From: Sphingobacterium alkalisoli
Lineage (GTDB): Bacteria > Bacteroidota > Bacteroidia > Sphingobacteriales > Sphingobacteriaceae
DNA length: 64,000 nt
NCBI RefSeq assembly: GCF_005049105.1
Contig: NZ_SUKA01000005.1
Location: 283,843-347,842, forward strand
Reading direction: 5' to 3'
How positions within the stretch are numbered: position 1 is the stretch's first letter; each line of letters begins with the position of its first letter. Below, piece after piece: positions 10,030 to 19,501 of this stretch. The notes below the pieces were generated by a model that did not search any database, had not been told where the DNA came from, and saw only the letters and a list, made by a program, of their open reading frames with translations. A program made the translations under genes and the position numbers.

Positions 10030-11268
10030 ATGAGACAGAAAGTCATCTTTAATATTATAGGTCTCCTCATGATGGGGAGCATATTCTTGGGATGCGAGAA
10101 ATATGCGGACGACTATAAAGACTATTTAGATAATAAAGAGGTTGTGTACCCCGGCCTCGTTAGAAATGTACGTTATCAAGCGGGCAATTTGAGAGCGGTA
10201 TTGATTTGGAATCCAAGTCCCGATCCGAATATCAAGAATTATGTGGTACGCTGGAATAACGGTACAGGCACTGCGACGGTCGAAGCCACTACACATGATC
10301 CAGCAGAAGAAATAACGGTCGTTATTCCTGGTCTGAATGAATATGTATATAGCTTTAGCATCACGGCTTACGACGAAGAGGGGAATGCTTCTGTGGGGCA
10401 AGACATAAACAACGTGCGCGTATATGGTCCTAGCTACGAGTCAACGCTGTTGAATAGGGGCTATAATACTTCAGATCCCTATCAATTTCTGGCAGACGGA
10501 ACTCTTCAGTTGAATTTTAACAGAAGAGATACGATGAATGTATCGACAACGATCAGTTATACCAATACTTTGGGGGAACAGGCTACTGCAGAACTTGACG
10601 CAGATGTGAATACGATCCTTATTCCGGGTTACCAGCTTGGTACAGCGATCAAGTACCGCTCTTCCTACCAACCGGAACCGGATTCTTACGACGTTTTTCA
10701 TGTGACGGAGTTTGCCGATTTTCCAACTATTATCAAGATTACAGAACTCGATAAATCGCTCTTTAGGGCGATGTTACTTCCGGGAGACAACGATCAGGAA
10801 TATAGTTGGGTATTATCCAATTTATGGAACAATCGGTATTATAAAAGTACTAGCGATAACCCCGATGAAGGTTTTCATACCGGCGGAACGGGAATGCCAC
10901 AGTCTTTTACCTTCGATTTGGGGCGCACAGCGAAATTGGATCATTTCAGGCTATGGCAGCGTGATAATGCATTATATGCGGTGGCTAATTTTAAGGTATT
11001 TGAAGTATGGGGCAGTGATACGGCACCCAATATGGACGGCAGCTGGACTGAATGGACAAAATTGGAGACATTTACCTCAGTTAAGCCTTCGGGGCTACCA
11101 TCTGGGCAGGTAAGTGACGGCGACAGAACGTATGCCCGCGCCGGAGAAAAATTTATGATGCCCGCAAGCGTGCCGGAAATAAGGTATCTCCGATTTAAAG
11201 TCTTAGAAACATGGGGTGGTGCCGGTTATTTGCACGCTACAGAACTTACATTTTTTGAAGCTAATTAA
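10030..11268 (+). CDS. DUF4998 plus DUF5000-like lipoprotein, probable surface glycan-binding protein
   Basis: 412 residues. Lipobox with Cys22 (FLGC), then an EKYADDYKDYLDNKEVVYPG segment typical of DUF4998. A FnIII-like domain at about 40-125 (LIWNPSPDPNIKNYVVRWNN) follows, then a middle beta region and a C-terminal galactose-binding-like domain (AKLDHFRLWQR ... EIRYLRFKVLETWGGAGYLH). The C-terminal domain is clearly related to that of the preceding gene (WGG-x-x-Y motif near the end of both), so the pair probably arose by duplication or domain sharing. Likely a surface binding protein of PUL1. Confidence 0.83.
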   Translation: MRQKVIFNIIGLLMMGSIFLGCEKYADDYKDYLDNKEVVYPGLVRNVRYQAGNLRAVLIWNPSPDPNIKNYVVRWNNGTGTATVEATTHDPAEEITVVIPGLNEYVYSFSITAYDEEGNASVGQDINNVRVYGPSYESTLLNRGYNTSDPYQFLADGTLQLNFNRRDTMNVSTTISYTNTLGEQATAELDADVNTILIPGYQLGTAIKYRSSYQPEPDSYDVFHVTEFADFPTIIKITELDKSLFRAMLLPGDNDQEYSWVLSNLWNNRYYKSTSDNPDEGFHTGGTGMPQSFTFDLGRTAKLDHFRLWQRDNALYAVANFKVFEVWGSDTAPNMDGSWTEWTKLETFTSVKPSGLPSGQVSDGDRTYARAGEKFMMPASVPEIRYLRFKVLETWGGAGYLHATELTFFEAN

Positions 11269-11310
11269 TGTTTTATTAAATCATTATACCTTTTTTTTAT
11301 TCGTTGTTTT

Positions 11311-13518
11311 ATGCATAGATATAATTTTTTGCTATTAGCCGTTTTCTTGTTTTTTTATACCAGTGGATACGGACATACCGTATTGGAAAGTCGAACGATC
11401 AAACTGGAAAACGGTAAACTTATTATTAATATAAATGAAGGTACCATCGATTATGCATTTAACAATGGTACTTTCTTAAAAAATACAGTGTCGTATGTGG
11501 ATTTGGTTTATTATGGTATTAAAGTATCCTCTCAATTCGATCGACACAGTTTGAAAGAAGAGTCGATAAAAGACAGCATAGGTGAAGGTATGCTTCTTAG
11601 ATTTATACATGAAGACCATGAAGGTATTACTTTAGTACAATCTATTACGATTTACAAGAACAACCCCTATCTTTTATTGCGTGTAGAAGCAAGTAAGAAA
11701 GATAATACAGTTTTGGAAACCCGTAATATCAGTCCGCTGGCTGTACTTGCGCAGTACAATGGCAGTGCAGAAATACCTTGGGCCTATCCCAAACTGGTAG
11801 ATCTACCTTTCGATAACGATAATTGGACAAAACTGTTGGCGCAACCCTGGCCGGAGGCAGGTGATAAACCATTGGACGGTGTGAGTCATGAGCTCGCATT
11901 TATTTATGATAATAAGTCTTATCAAGGTCTTGTCGTAGGGAGTTTGGAGCACGATTTCTGGAAAACAGGAATCAGTTATCTTACGGGAAATAAAAAAGGA
12001 TCATTAGCATCTTTTATCATTTTTGGAGGCGCGGCGAGACCGGATAACCCTAGCTTACCTGCCAACTACGGCGGACAGGATGGAACGCATGATGTCATGC
12101 CACATGGCAGTATGCTTGGGACAGTGGTACGATCGCCATTGATTTACCTGGAAGCTTCCGCTGATTTTCGGGTTTCTAGTAAAAATTTTGGCAAGATGCA
12201 AGCCCGTGTAGACGGAAGCCTAACTTGGAAAGGCGCTGCTCCGGTGTACTGGAACAGTTTCGGAGTAGAAGGTGTATTGGGACACGAGCGGATCATGATG
12301 CCCAAAGGTGTCTATGAAACGGTAGATTTTATAAAGAGCATGGAAAATCTGAACCAGTTTGGTAGACCCGTGCTGAGTATCGATTCTTATGATCAGGGGA
12401 TCTATACCACGAAAGTGTTAAAACAAATCGGTGATTATGCAAGAGAAAGGGGACAGGAAATCGGCTTTTATTGTAGTCCTTTTTCGCTTTGGACCTGGAG
12501 CAACAATATCGACAATGCGGTTTTATCGGGCACCAAAGTTCCACTTCGGGAAGTAATCCTACGGGATCATCGAGATAAGCCTATTCCTTTTAAAGACGGA
12601 GAATGGGGAGCTTATCCGTTAGATCCTACACATCCAGCAACTAAAGTATCGATGATCAGTCAGATTGAAAAGGCACATGCAATCGGTGCAAAACTCATAA
12701 AGGTTGATTTCGTGACGGCGGGATCCTTGGAAGCGATCAAGTGGTATGATCCGAAAGTCCGGAGTGGTATGCAGGCGTATAATTACGGAATGAAGTTATT
12801 TAAACATTTGGTGGACTCTATTATGGGGCCTGATGTTTTTATTACATTGGCGATATCACCGATGTTTCCGCACCAATATGCGCATACACGTTTCGTCTCA
12901 ACGGATGTGCATTCCCATCTACGTGATAGCCAACCTGGTTTTCCACATTACGGCAGTACCGCCGCATCTATGATCACCGCTTCTTATATGGGGTGGGTGC
13001 AGGGCACGTTGTGGCCGTATACCAATATGGATGTATTGGTCATGAGGAAGTTTCAAAAACATCCCGATCTCACGGAACAGGAGGTTAAAGTAAGATTGAT
13101 TTCATTGATGACTATGGGCAGTATATTGGGCGATGGTTCGGATTATAGAGATCCCTTAACCGCTTCCCGAGCCAAGATCTTTTTAGATCAGCCTCACGTT
13201 GCCGAATTCTTTTCAAATCCGAAAGCATTCATTCCTTTACAACTTTCTGAAGGAGAGACAATGGATCAGCAGCTTTCGTTTTTCCTCCCGGGTGATACGA
13301 CGTTGGTTGCTGCATTTAACTTTGCCGAGAACCATCTATTTGAAGCTAACTTCGCACCGTTAGAGCTAGGTCTGAAAAATGGGAGCTATAAATTGGTGGA
13401 CTTCCTGACCGGAGAGGAGCATGGGATTTTTGATGTAGAAAGTGGCGACCTTAAGGTTTCTGTGTCGGCCAAAGATGCTGTACTTTACAAACTTATTTCA
13501 AAAGCGAAAACAGATTAA
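11311..13518 (+). CDS. Secreted TIM-barrel glycosidase, clan GH-D-like (GH27/GH36/GH31 relatives)
   Basis: 735 residues with a signal peptide of about 21 residues. An N-terminal beta-sandwich (about 25-300) precedes a TIM barrel (about 320-650) and a C-terminal beta domain ending KDAVLYKLI. In the barrel, IGFYCSPFSLWTW, KLIKVDF (Asp466) and RFVSTDVHSH (Asp532) sit where clan GH-D alpha-galactosidases have strand motifs, the K-x-D nucleophile and the R-x-x-S-D-D acid/base. Those catalytic roles are inference from motif spacing. I cannot place it in a named family by eye. Next to GH95 it should remove an alpha-linked sugar, perhaps galactose. Starts 42 bases after the previous gene. Confidence 0.72.
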   Translation: MHRYNFLLLAVFLFFYTSGYGHTVLESRTIKLENGKLIININEGTIDYAFNNGTFLKNTVSYVDLVYYGIKVSSQFDRHSLKEESIKDSIGEGMLLRFIHEDHEGITLVQSITIYKNNPYLLLRVEASKKDNTVLETRNISPLAVLAQYNGSAEIPWAYPKLVDLPFDNDNWTKLLAQPWPEAGDKPLDGVSHELAFIYDNKSYQGLVVGSLEHDFWKTGISYLTGNKKGSLASFIIFGGAARPDNPSLPANYGGQDGTHDVMPHGSMLGTVVRSPLIYLEASADFRVSSKNFGKMQARVDGSLTWKGAAPVYWNSFGVEGVLGHERIMMPKGVYETVDFIKSMENLNQFGRPVLSIDSYDQGIYTTKVLKQIGDYARERGQEIGFYCSPFSLWTWSNNIDNAVLSGTKVPLREVILRDHRDKPIPFKDGEWGAYPLDPTHPATKVSMISQIEKAHAIGAKLIKVDFVTAGSLEAIKWYDPKVRSGMQAYNYGMKLFKHLVDSIMGPDVFITLAISPMFPHQYAHTRFVSTDVHSHLRDSQPGFPHYGSTAASMITASYMGWVQGTLWPYTNMDVLVMRKFQKHPDLTEQEVKVRLISLMTMGSILGDGSDYRDPLTASRAKIFLDQPHVAEFFSNPKAFIPLQLSEGETMDQQLSFFLPGDTTLVAAFNFAENHLFEANFAPLELGLKNGSYKLVDFLTGEEHGIFDVESGDLKVSVSAKDAVLYKLISKAKTD

Positions 13519-13527
13519 TAATTCGAT

Positions 13528-15888
13528 ATGCTAGTTAAAATAAAAAGTTTATTTTTCGTGGCTTTGTTTTTTCTAACCGCGATTTATCCATTTGGGGTTT
13601 TGGCAAAAAGAAATAACAACCCGAATGTCTTATGGTATAATGCGCCTGCTAATCAATGGGAAGAAACGTTACCCCTGGGAAATGGCCGATTAGGAATGAT
13701 GCCAGATGGCGGAATAATCAAAGAGTCTATTGTCTTAAATGATATTACACTGTGGTCTGGGGCGCCACAGGATGCCAACAACTATGAGGCAAACAAATAC
13801 CTGCCGGAAATCCGGAGGTTGTTAAAAGCAGGCCGAAATGACGAGGCTCAGCGCTTGATCAGCGAACATTTTGTATGTAAGGGACCCGGTTCTGGTGGGC
13901 CACAATGGGGGAAATACCAAATGTTAGGCTTTCTGGATCTGGGGTTTGAATATCCCGAAGCAAAGGTTGCTACGATGAGGAATTATCGGCGTAGTCTGGA
14001 TATCGACAACGCTGTAGCCAATTGTATGTTTGAAGTGGACGGGGTAACCTACAAACGAGAATATTTCACGGCGTTTGGTGCCGACGTGGGCATCATCCGA
14101 CTATCGGCCAGTGTAGCCGGAAAACTGAACTTAAAGATTTCCATGCGAAGACCAGAGCGCGGAAATACCCAGGTAGTAGGAGAAGAGTTACAATTAACAG
14201 GACGGCTTGACAACGGTACCGATGGAAAAGGTATGCAGTATATTTCCCGGGTGCGGGCATTGTTGAAGGGTGGTAAACAAAAGACAACGCAAGAAGGACT
14301 GGTTATAAGTGGGGCAACATCTGTGATTCTGTTTGTTTCTGCTGGTACTGATTTTCAGGGAAATGATCATTTAAAGACGACAGAAAAAATGTTGCAACAG
14401 GCAATGGGTAAGTCGTATAAAACTCTAAAAAAACAGCATGGAGTGGGGTATCATAAACTTTTTAATCGCCTACAAATTAATTTGGGAGCCGGAAGAACGG
14501 ATATTCCAACGGATGCGCGGCTGGAAGAGTTTCAGAAGACTCCAGAACGGGATCGTGGATTGCCAGCATTATTTTTTCAGTTTGGCAGGTACCTAAGTAT
14601 CAGTAGTACACGGATCGGTTTACTTCCACCGAATCTGCAAGGCCTTTGGGCAAATCAGATTCACACGCCTTGGAATGGCGACTACCATCTAGATGTAAAT
14701 GTGCAAATGAATCATTGGCACCTGGGAGCCGCCAATCTCAGCGAACTCAATCTTCCACTGGTGGAGTTGGTGCGTGGTTTGGTAGAACCTGGCCAACGTA
14801 CAGCGAAGGCATACTACAACGCGGACGGCTGGGTTGCGCATGTCATTACCAATATATGGGGCTTTACCGAACCTGGAGAAAGTGCATCCTGGGGAATTGC
14901 CAATGCCGGCTCAGGCTGGTTATGTAACAATTTATGGGAGCACTACGCCTTTACGCGTGATACGGCCTATCTACGGAATATTTACCCGATATTGAAAGGA
15001 TCTGCACAATTTTATAACAGTGTATTAATGGAAGACCCCCAGACGGGCTGGTTGGTCACCGGTCCATCTGTATCGCCGGAAAATACCTTTTACATGCCCG
15101 ACGGTAAGACACATACAAACGTCGCTATGGGGCCTACTATTGACCATCAGATTACTCGGGAGCTTTTTACCAACGTTATGGAAGCGGCGACACTCCTGGG
15201 GTTGGATGAAGATTTTAGCGATACGCTCCGCATTAAATTAGAACGTATTCCGCCTCCCGGAAGGATTGGGTCGGATGGACGTCTTCTGGAGTGGCTGGAA
15301 GAATATCAAGAAGTGGATCCGCAACACAGGCATATCTCCCATTTATACGGGGTGTTCCCGGCCGACCTCATTTCACCTTTTAAGACACCTGCATTGGCGG
15401 AAGCTGCAAAGAAATCACTAGAGGTACGTGGCGACGATGGCACTGGATGGGCAATTGCGTATAAGCAAATTTTCTGGGCGCGATTACTAGATGGGAACCG
15501 GGCATTTAAATTGTTGCGTCAGGTGCTTACCCCTACAAGGAAAGTCGATATGAATTATGGCCCTGGGGGCGGAACTTATCCCAATTTGTTTAATGCGCAT
15601 CCGCCCATGCAGATTGACGGTAATTTCGGAGCCACAGCTGCTATAGCAGAGATGCTATTGCAAAGCCACAATGGTATGATTGATTTATTGCCGGCGCTCC
15701 CTGATGCGTGGAAAGAAAGTGGGCAGCTTAAGGGATTCCGAGCCCGTGGAAATTTCACGGTCGATATGAAATGGAAAGATGGAAGGGTGACATACTACCG
15801 TATTTCATCCCCTAAATCGATGAAAGTGAAGGTGAAAGTCAATGGAGAGATGAAGGAAATCAAGAGTGCCGTGCGGAACAATAACTAA
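13528..15888 (+). CDS. GH95 alpha-L-fucosidase or alpha-L-galactosidase
   Basis: 786 residues, the normal GH95 length. Signal peptide of about 26 residues. The N-terminal beta domain opens with LWYNAPANQWEETLPLGNGR, a GH95 signature, followed by an (alpha/alpha)6 toroid and a C-terminal beta domain. By alignment to Bifidobacterium AfcA, Glu518 in SPEN would be the general acid, and Asp697 in QIDGNFG plus Asn391 would activate water. The AfcA N-x-N pair reads D389-V-N391 here, a substitution worth noting. GH95 inverts alpha-1,2-L-fucosyl or alpha-L-galactosyl bonds found in xyloglucan, pectin RG-II or host glycans. Periplasmic. Only 9 bases after the preceding gene; last gene of PUL1. Confidence 0.92.
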   Translation: MLVKIKSLFFVALFFLTAIYPFGVLAKRNNNPNVLWYNAPANQWEETLPLGNGRLGMMPDGGIIKESIVLNDITLWSGAPQDANNYEANKYLPEIRRLLKAGRNDEAQRLISEHFVCKGPGSGGPQWGKYQMLGFLDLGFEYPEAKVATMRNYRRSLDIDNAVANCMFEVDGVTYKREYFTAFGADVGIIRLSASVAGKLNLKISMRRPERGNTQVVGEELQLTGRLDNGTDGKGMQYISRVRALLKGGKQKTTQEGLVISGATSVILFVSAGTDFQGNDHLKTTEKMLQQAMGKSYKTLKKQHGVGYHKLFNRLQINLGAGRTDIPTDARLEEFQKTPERDRGLPALFFQFGRYLSISSTRIGLLPPNLQGLWANQIHTPWNGDYHLDVNVQMNHWHLGAANLSELNLPLVELVRGLVEPGQRTAKAYYNADGWVAHVITNIWGFTEPGESASWGIANAGSGWLCNNLWEHYAFTRDTAYLRNIYPILKGSAQFYNSVLMEDPQTGWLVTGPSVSPENTFYMPDGKTHTNVAMGPTIDHQITRELFTNVMEAATLLGLDEDFSDTLRIKLERIPPPGRIGSDGRLLEWLEEYQEVDPQHRHISHLYGVFPADLISPFKTPALAEAAKKSLEVRGDDGTGWAIAYKQIFWARLLDGNRAFKLLRQVLTPTRKVDMNYGPGGGTYPNLFNAHPPMQIDGNFGATAAIAEMLLQSHNGMIDLLPALPDAWKESGQLKGFRARGNFTVDMKWKDGRVTYYRISSPKSMKVKVKVNGEMKEIKSAVRNNN

Positions 15889-15966
15889 ATCCCAGAACTG
15901 CTTAATTTAGCAGAGAATAAAAAAAAATGAACCGATAGTTGTTTTTTGCTGTTTTATCGATTATAA

Positions 15967-16001
15967 AAACCCCCATTCGAGTTGTTCTCAAATGGGGGTT
16001 T
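15967..16001. terminator. Bidirectional intrinsic terminator between PUL1 and the GH36 gene
   Basis: Stem 15967-15981 pairs with 15987-16001 (15 positions, one C/A mismatch) around a 5-base loop; the core is ccccc/ggggg. Plus-strand transcripts end in TTTG; minus-strand transcripts read through TTTTTAT, a better U-run. It lies between two convergent genes, so it probably serves both. Confidence 0.85.
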
Positions 16002-16098
16002 GCTATCACGTTTACTCGTTAAATAGTACGGTTCAATACACTTATTATGCTGAGTTTTGTAACCACGCGTATTTCATGATGAGTAATCACAGTTACGA

Positions 16099-18300
16099 CT
16101 ATTTTACTTCTTTTAGAATTAGCACTGCACTTCTTTTACCGTTACTCAGTACCGGATTCAAACCTATTTTCATGAGGAAATCACCAGTCAACACTAAATC
16201 GCTAGGGATGTAGCTTCCCGATTTGTATAGATTGATCTCGGTAACACTATATTTTTTTGCTGCGTCTAACCCTCCAAATTTAATAGGCGACGAGGTTTTC
16301 GATACCTGACTGTATGAAGTTAAATAGTTAAACATTACGGCCGCAGATTTGTCTTTGCTCACATAGGCAAGACTCGCGTGATTGGTTTCTCTCGGATTTG
16401 CTAAACGGTATAGATCACCATGCCATACCACATGTTTGTATTTGTCGTAGCTTTTGATCGCTTCCTGTGCAAAGTGGAGTTCATCAGCTGTTAATTCTTC
16501 GAGATTTAAATCGAATCCTACTTTACCCATCATAGCGACATCGATTCTAAATTTAATATCCTGTTTTCCAAAGGTTGTAACGTGGTTTGCACTTGCGATG
16601 GCAGGGAAAAACATGGAATTTTCATACTGTATGTAAATCCTGTCCAACGCATCGGTATTATCGCTTGGCCAGTATTCGGTAAAATATTGCATTGCACCGT
16701 AGTCAATACGACCACCACCGCCCGAACAAAGCATCATTGGGATTTTGGGATATTTAGCCCTAAAGCGTTCTAATACCTTGTATAGTCCTAAAGTATAATC
16801 CACATAGAAGTTGTTTTGATCTTCCAGATAGTTTGAGTGTGCGTTATAGATGACGGCGTTGCAGTCCCATTTTATATACGCTAATCCAGGGTTCTTTGTA
16901 AAAAGATCATCAAGGATACCATACATGTAATCCTGAACTTCAGGGTTTGATAGATCCAAAACTAACTGATTTCTGAAGTAGAATTCTGCTCTGTTTTGTT
17001 GTTTAACAACCCACTTCGGTTTTTTTTCGTAGAGTTCACTTTTAGGACTGACCATTTCAGGTTCGACCCAAATACCAAATTCTACGCCGGTTTTTTTTGC
17101 TTCCTTAACAATGGAAATGATCCCATTAGGCAATTTGGTTTTATTTTCGACCCAGTCTCCTAGTGCCGAAGTATCCGCATTTCTTGGGTATTTATTACCG
17201 AACCAACCGTCATCCAGCAAAAATAGATCGACCCCAAGCTCTTTTGTGTTTTCTAATAGATTGAAGATTTTGTTTTCGTCAAAGTCGAAATAAGTGCTTT
17301 CCCAATTATTCAATAGTGTAAACCGCTCTCCGTATCCATCGATGAGTTTATTTGATCTTGCCCAGTTGTGTAAATTGCGGCTTCCTTCTCCCGTGCCGTT
17401 GGTCGATAAGGTATACGAGAAACGAGGTGTTACGAATTCTTTGTTGGGTGCAAGTGAATAATGGGAGGCATAGTTATTAATACCGGCCACCATACGAAGA
17501 TTATCCTGCGGATCTTTTTCAAAATCCACTTTAAAATTACCGCTCCAGTCCAATCCGCCCATTAATACGAGGCCTTCATTCTCTGCTATAGGATTGTCAA
17601 TAGCTAATGCGAAATAAGAGGATCTAAATAGATTAGTGCGGGATCCCAGCTTGCTATCTAAGGTTTTAATGCCGTGTGTTAGACGTTCTTCTTCAGGGTG
17701 CATTTCTGCGATCCAGTCACCATGATAGCTTTTTAAATAAAAATCTTTACCTTTTAAACTCAAATTGGCCGAAGCATATTTTGTAAGTGTTACATTTTTC
17801 TTCTCTTGATGTTTCAGCACTGCCCATTGCTCAATGACATTTTCGGTATAGTTTGCAAGGTAATTAAGCTCCACAAAAAAAGGATACACTTCATCTTTCA
17901 AGTATACTGTTACCTGGGTTTGATTGGGTGATAGCTGTTGTATTTTATGATCGACATATTTTAGATCTAGAGATAGGTTACCATCCACGTGCTGTACGCT
18001 AATGGCAGGCTCCAACAAGTTCCTCGTACCCGAGGCTGTATACACAGATTGATACATATTGGTGTAATCGTGTGCCTGTTTATACTGTTTGCTTAGAAGC
18101 TTGTATTCATCATGATTTGCTAGTTTTTTGCCGAGATAAAGCAAATTGACATCGTTGTTTTCCTCGACACTTAGCACGACAGAAAATGTTTCCGTTTCTA
18201 AGATGATTTCTTTTTTGGTTTTTAACCTTAATTGCGTTTGTTGCGCAAAAGTTAAATTTGCCAAGTACATAAGGATAAAGAATAGATTTACTTGTTTCAT
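16099..18300 (-). CDS. GH36 alpha-galactosidase, secreted
   Basis: Melibiase-type enzyme releasing alpha-galactose (or beta-L-arabinopyranose) from oligosaccharides. The barrel carries YIKWDCN (nucleophile Asp479) and YWPSDNTDALDRI (acid/base Asp547), both diagnostic for GH36, with LLDDGWFGNKY and GIWVEPEMVSP before them. About 733 residues, near the family norm. I chose the ATG at 18298-18300 because MKQVNLFFILMYLANLTFAQ is a complete signal peptide; an in-frame ATG six codons upstream (18316-18318) is also possible. Downstream of galM on the same strand with a 90-120 base gap that contains a 14-base palindrome (18370-18383). Confidence 0.93.
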   Translation of the reverse strand: MKQVNLFFILMYLANLTFAQQTQLRLKTKKEIILETETFSVVLSVEENNDVNLLYLGKKLANHDEYKLLSKQYKQAHDYTNMYQSVYTASGTRNLLEPAISVQHVDGNLSLDLKYVDHKIQQLSPNQTQVTVYLKDEVYPFFVELNYLANYTENVIEQWAVLKHQEKKNVTLTKYASANLSLKGKDFYLKSYHGDWIAEMHPEEERLTHGIKTLDSKLGSRTNLFRSSYFALAIDNPIAENEGLVLMGGLDWSGNFKVDFEKDPQDNLRMVAGINNYASHYSLAPNKEFVTPRFSYTLSTNGTGEGSRNLHNWARSNKLIDGYGERFTLLNNWESTYFDFDENKIFNLLENTKELGVDLFLLDDGWFGNKYPRNADTSALGDWVENKTKLPNGIISIVKEAKKTGVEFGIWVEPEMVSPKSELYEKKPKWVVKQQNRAEFYFRNQLVLDLSNPEVQDYMYGILDDLFTKNPGLAYIKWDCNAVIYNAHSNYLEDQNNFYVDYTLGLYKVLERFRAKYPKIPMMLCSGGGGRIDYGAMQYFTEYWPSDNTDALDRIYIQYENSMFFPAIASANHVTTFGKQDIKFRIDVAMMGKVGFDLNLEELTADELHFAQEAIKSYDKYKHVVWHGDLYRLANPRETNHASLAYVSKDKSAAVMFNYLTSYSQVSKTSSPIKFGGLDAAKKYSVTEINLYKSGSYIPSDLVLTGDFLMKIGLNPVLSNGKRSAVLILKEVK

Positions 18301-18411
18301 ATGTATATAGTTATTCATTTAATAATTGTTGTTTTAGTGATATTCATGAGCGCTCCGCGGTTATTTCATGAGCTTGCAAGCTCGGTTTTGGAGACATGAG
18401 TATTTTATTTA

Positions 18412-19365
18412 TTAAAAATTTTCGAAATGATAATGAATAGTATGTTTATATTCCTCTCCGGGATGAAGCACGACAGATGGATACGCTTCGATATTAGGAG
18501 AGTTAGGGGAGTAGTGAGGTTCGCAGCATAAGCCTTGAAATGGCCTCAATTTCCCAGATAAGTAGTTGCCAAAGTATACTTGTAGGCCGGGATAATCTGA
18601 AGAAATAGTTACCTGGCGATTGGTGTCGGTATCCAAAATAGTGGACATGGCATTGATCTGTTTAGTAGGTTCTATGACATAATTAACATTACAGATTGTC
18701 TGTTTAACCTTGCGCACGGGTTGAAAATTTCTCAAATCAAAAATGCTGTTTTCCACACGTTTTTTAAAAGGTGCAATAGGTACGTGTTTTGAACCCATTG
18801 GTGTGTAATAGGAGGCATTTACTTTGATTTCGTGGTTATCGATTAAACGTTTATTGCCTGATAAGTTGAAGTAACTATGGTTTGTCAGATTTACGATAGT
18901 TGTCTGATCGGAGGTAGCGGTGTATTTAATACTAAGTGTATTTGTTTCGAATAATTCGTATTTTACACTAACAGTTAATGCACCTGGATATCCTTCTTCA
19001 CCATCAGGGCTCGTGATTTTCATTTCTACAACAGACTCTGTCAGATTCACCAACGTCCAATATTTTTTATCGAACCCGATAAAGCCTCCATGTAAGTGAT
19101 TTTTTGCTTCGCTTTCGTTAATGGAGAGTTGAACATCTGTTTCCTGTAATTTGAAGTTGCCATTTTCTATTCGGTTGGCATATCGGCCAACGGTACAGCC
19201 CAAGTAATTTGGATCGTGTTTGTAATCATTGATGTCGGAATAGCTGAGCACGGTATTAATCAGTTCCCCGAGCCTGTCCGGTACGCGTATGGCTATGATC
19301 CTACACCCCCAATCCAATATCTCTACGCTCATATTTTGTTTGTTTTTTATAACAAAACGTTTCAT
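18412..19365 (-). CDS. galM: Aldose 1-epimerase (galactose mutarotase)
   Basis: 317 residues, cytosolic, no signal peptide. Interconverts alpha and beta galactose (or another aldose) before the Leloir pathway. His92 in NHLHGG, His163 in NLTNHSYFNLSG and Glu282 in GLCCEPHYSPNSPN match the GalM active-site His, His and Glu base. The usual GYDHNYVL segment reads CNVNYVIE at 225-232, losing the common Asp-His pair, so the preferred sugar may differ. Transcribed with the GH36 gene and divergently from the AraC gene, 136 bases away, which suggests AraC control. Confidence 0.9.
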   Translation of the reverse strand: MKRFVIKNKQNMSVEILDWGCRIIAIRVPDRLGELINTVLSYSDINDYKHDPNYLGCTVGRYANRIENGNFKLQETDVQLSINESEAKNHLHGGFIGFDKKYWTLVNLTESVVEMKITSPDGEEGYPGALTVSVKYELFETNTLSIKYTATSDQTTIVNLTNHSYFNLSGNKRLIDNHEIKVNASYYTPMGSKHVPIAPFKKRVENSIFDLRNFQPVRKVKQTICNVNYVIEPTKQINAMSTILDTDTNRQVTISSDYPGLQVYFGNYLSGKLRPFQGLCCEPHYSPNSPNIEAYPSVVLHPGEEYKHTIHYHFENF

Positions 19366-19501
19366 TCGTCAAAAATTTGTATTTAATTTGAATTGATTAT
19401 AACTGATGCAAACAAATATAACCACATATTGTACACCATATGATAGAGTTATTATTCATTTAAATGGATTATATTCTTATCGAAAATAAAAACATTGACC
19501 A

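Noticed and set aside
18345..18400. Three CATGAG repeats and a gagcttgcaagctc palindrome between galM and GH36
   Set aside because: Spacing (22 and 28 bases) is irregular and the repeat is only six bases; the palindrome is short. Too little to call a regulatory element.
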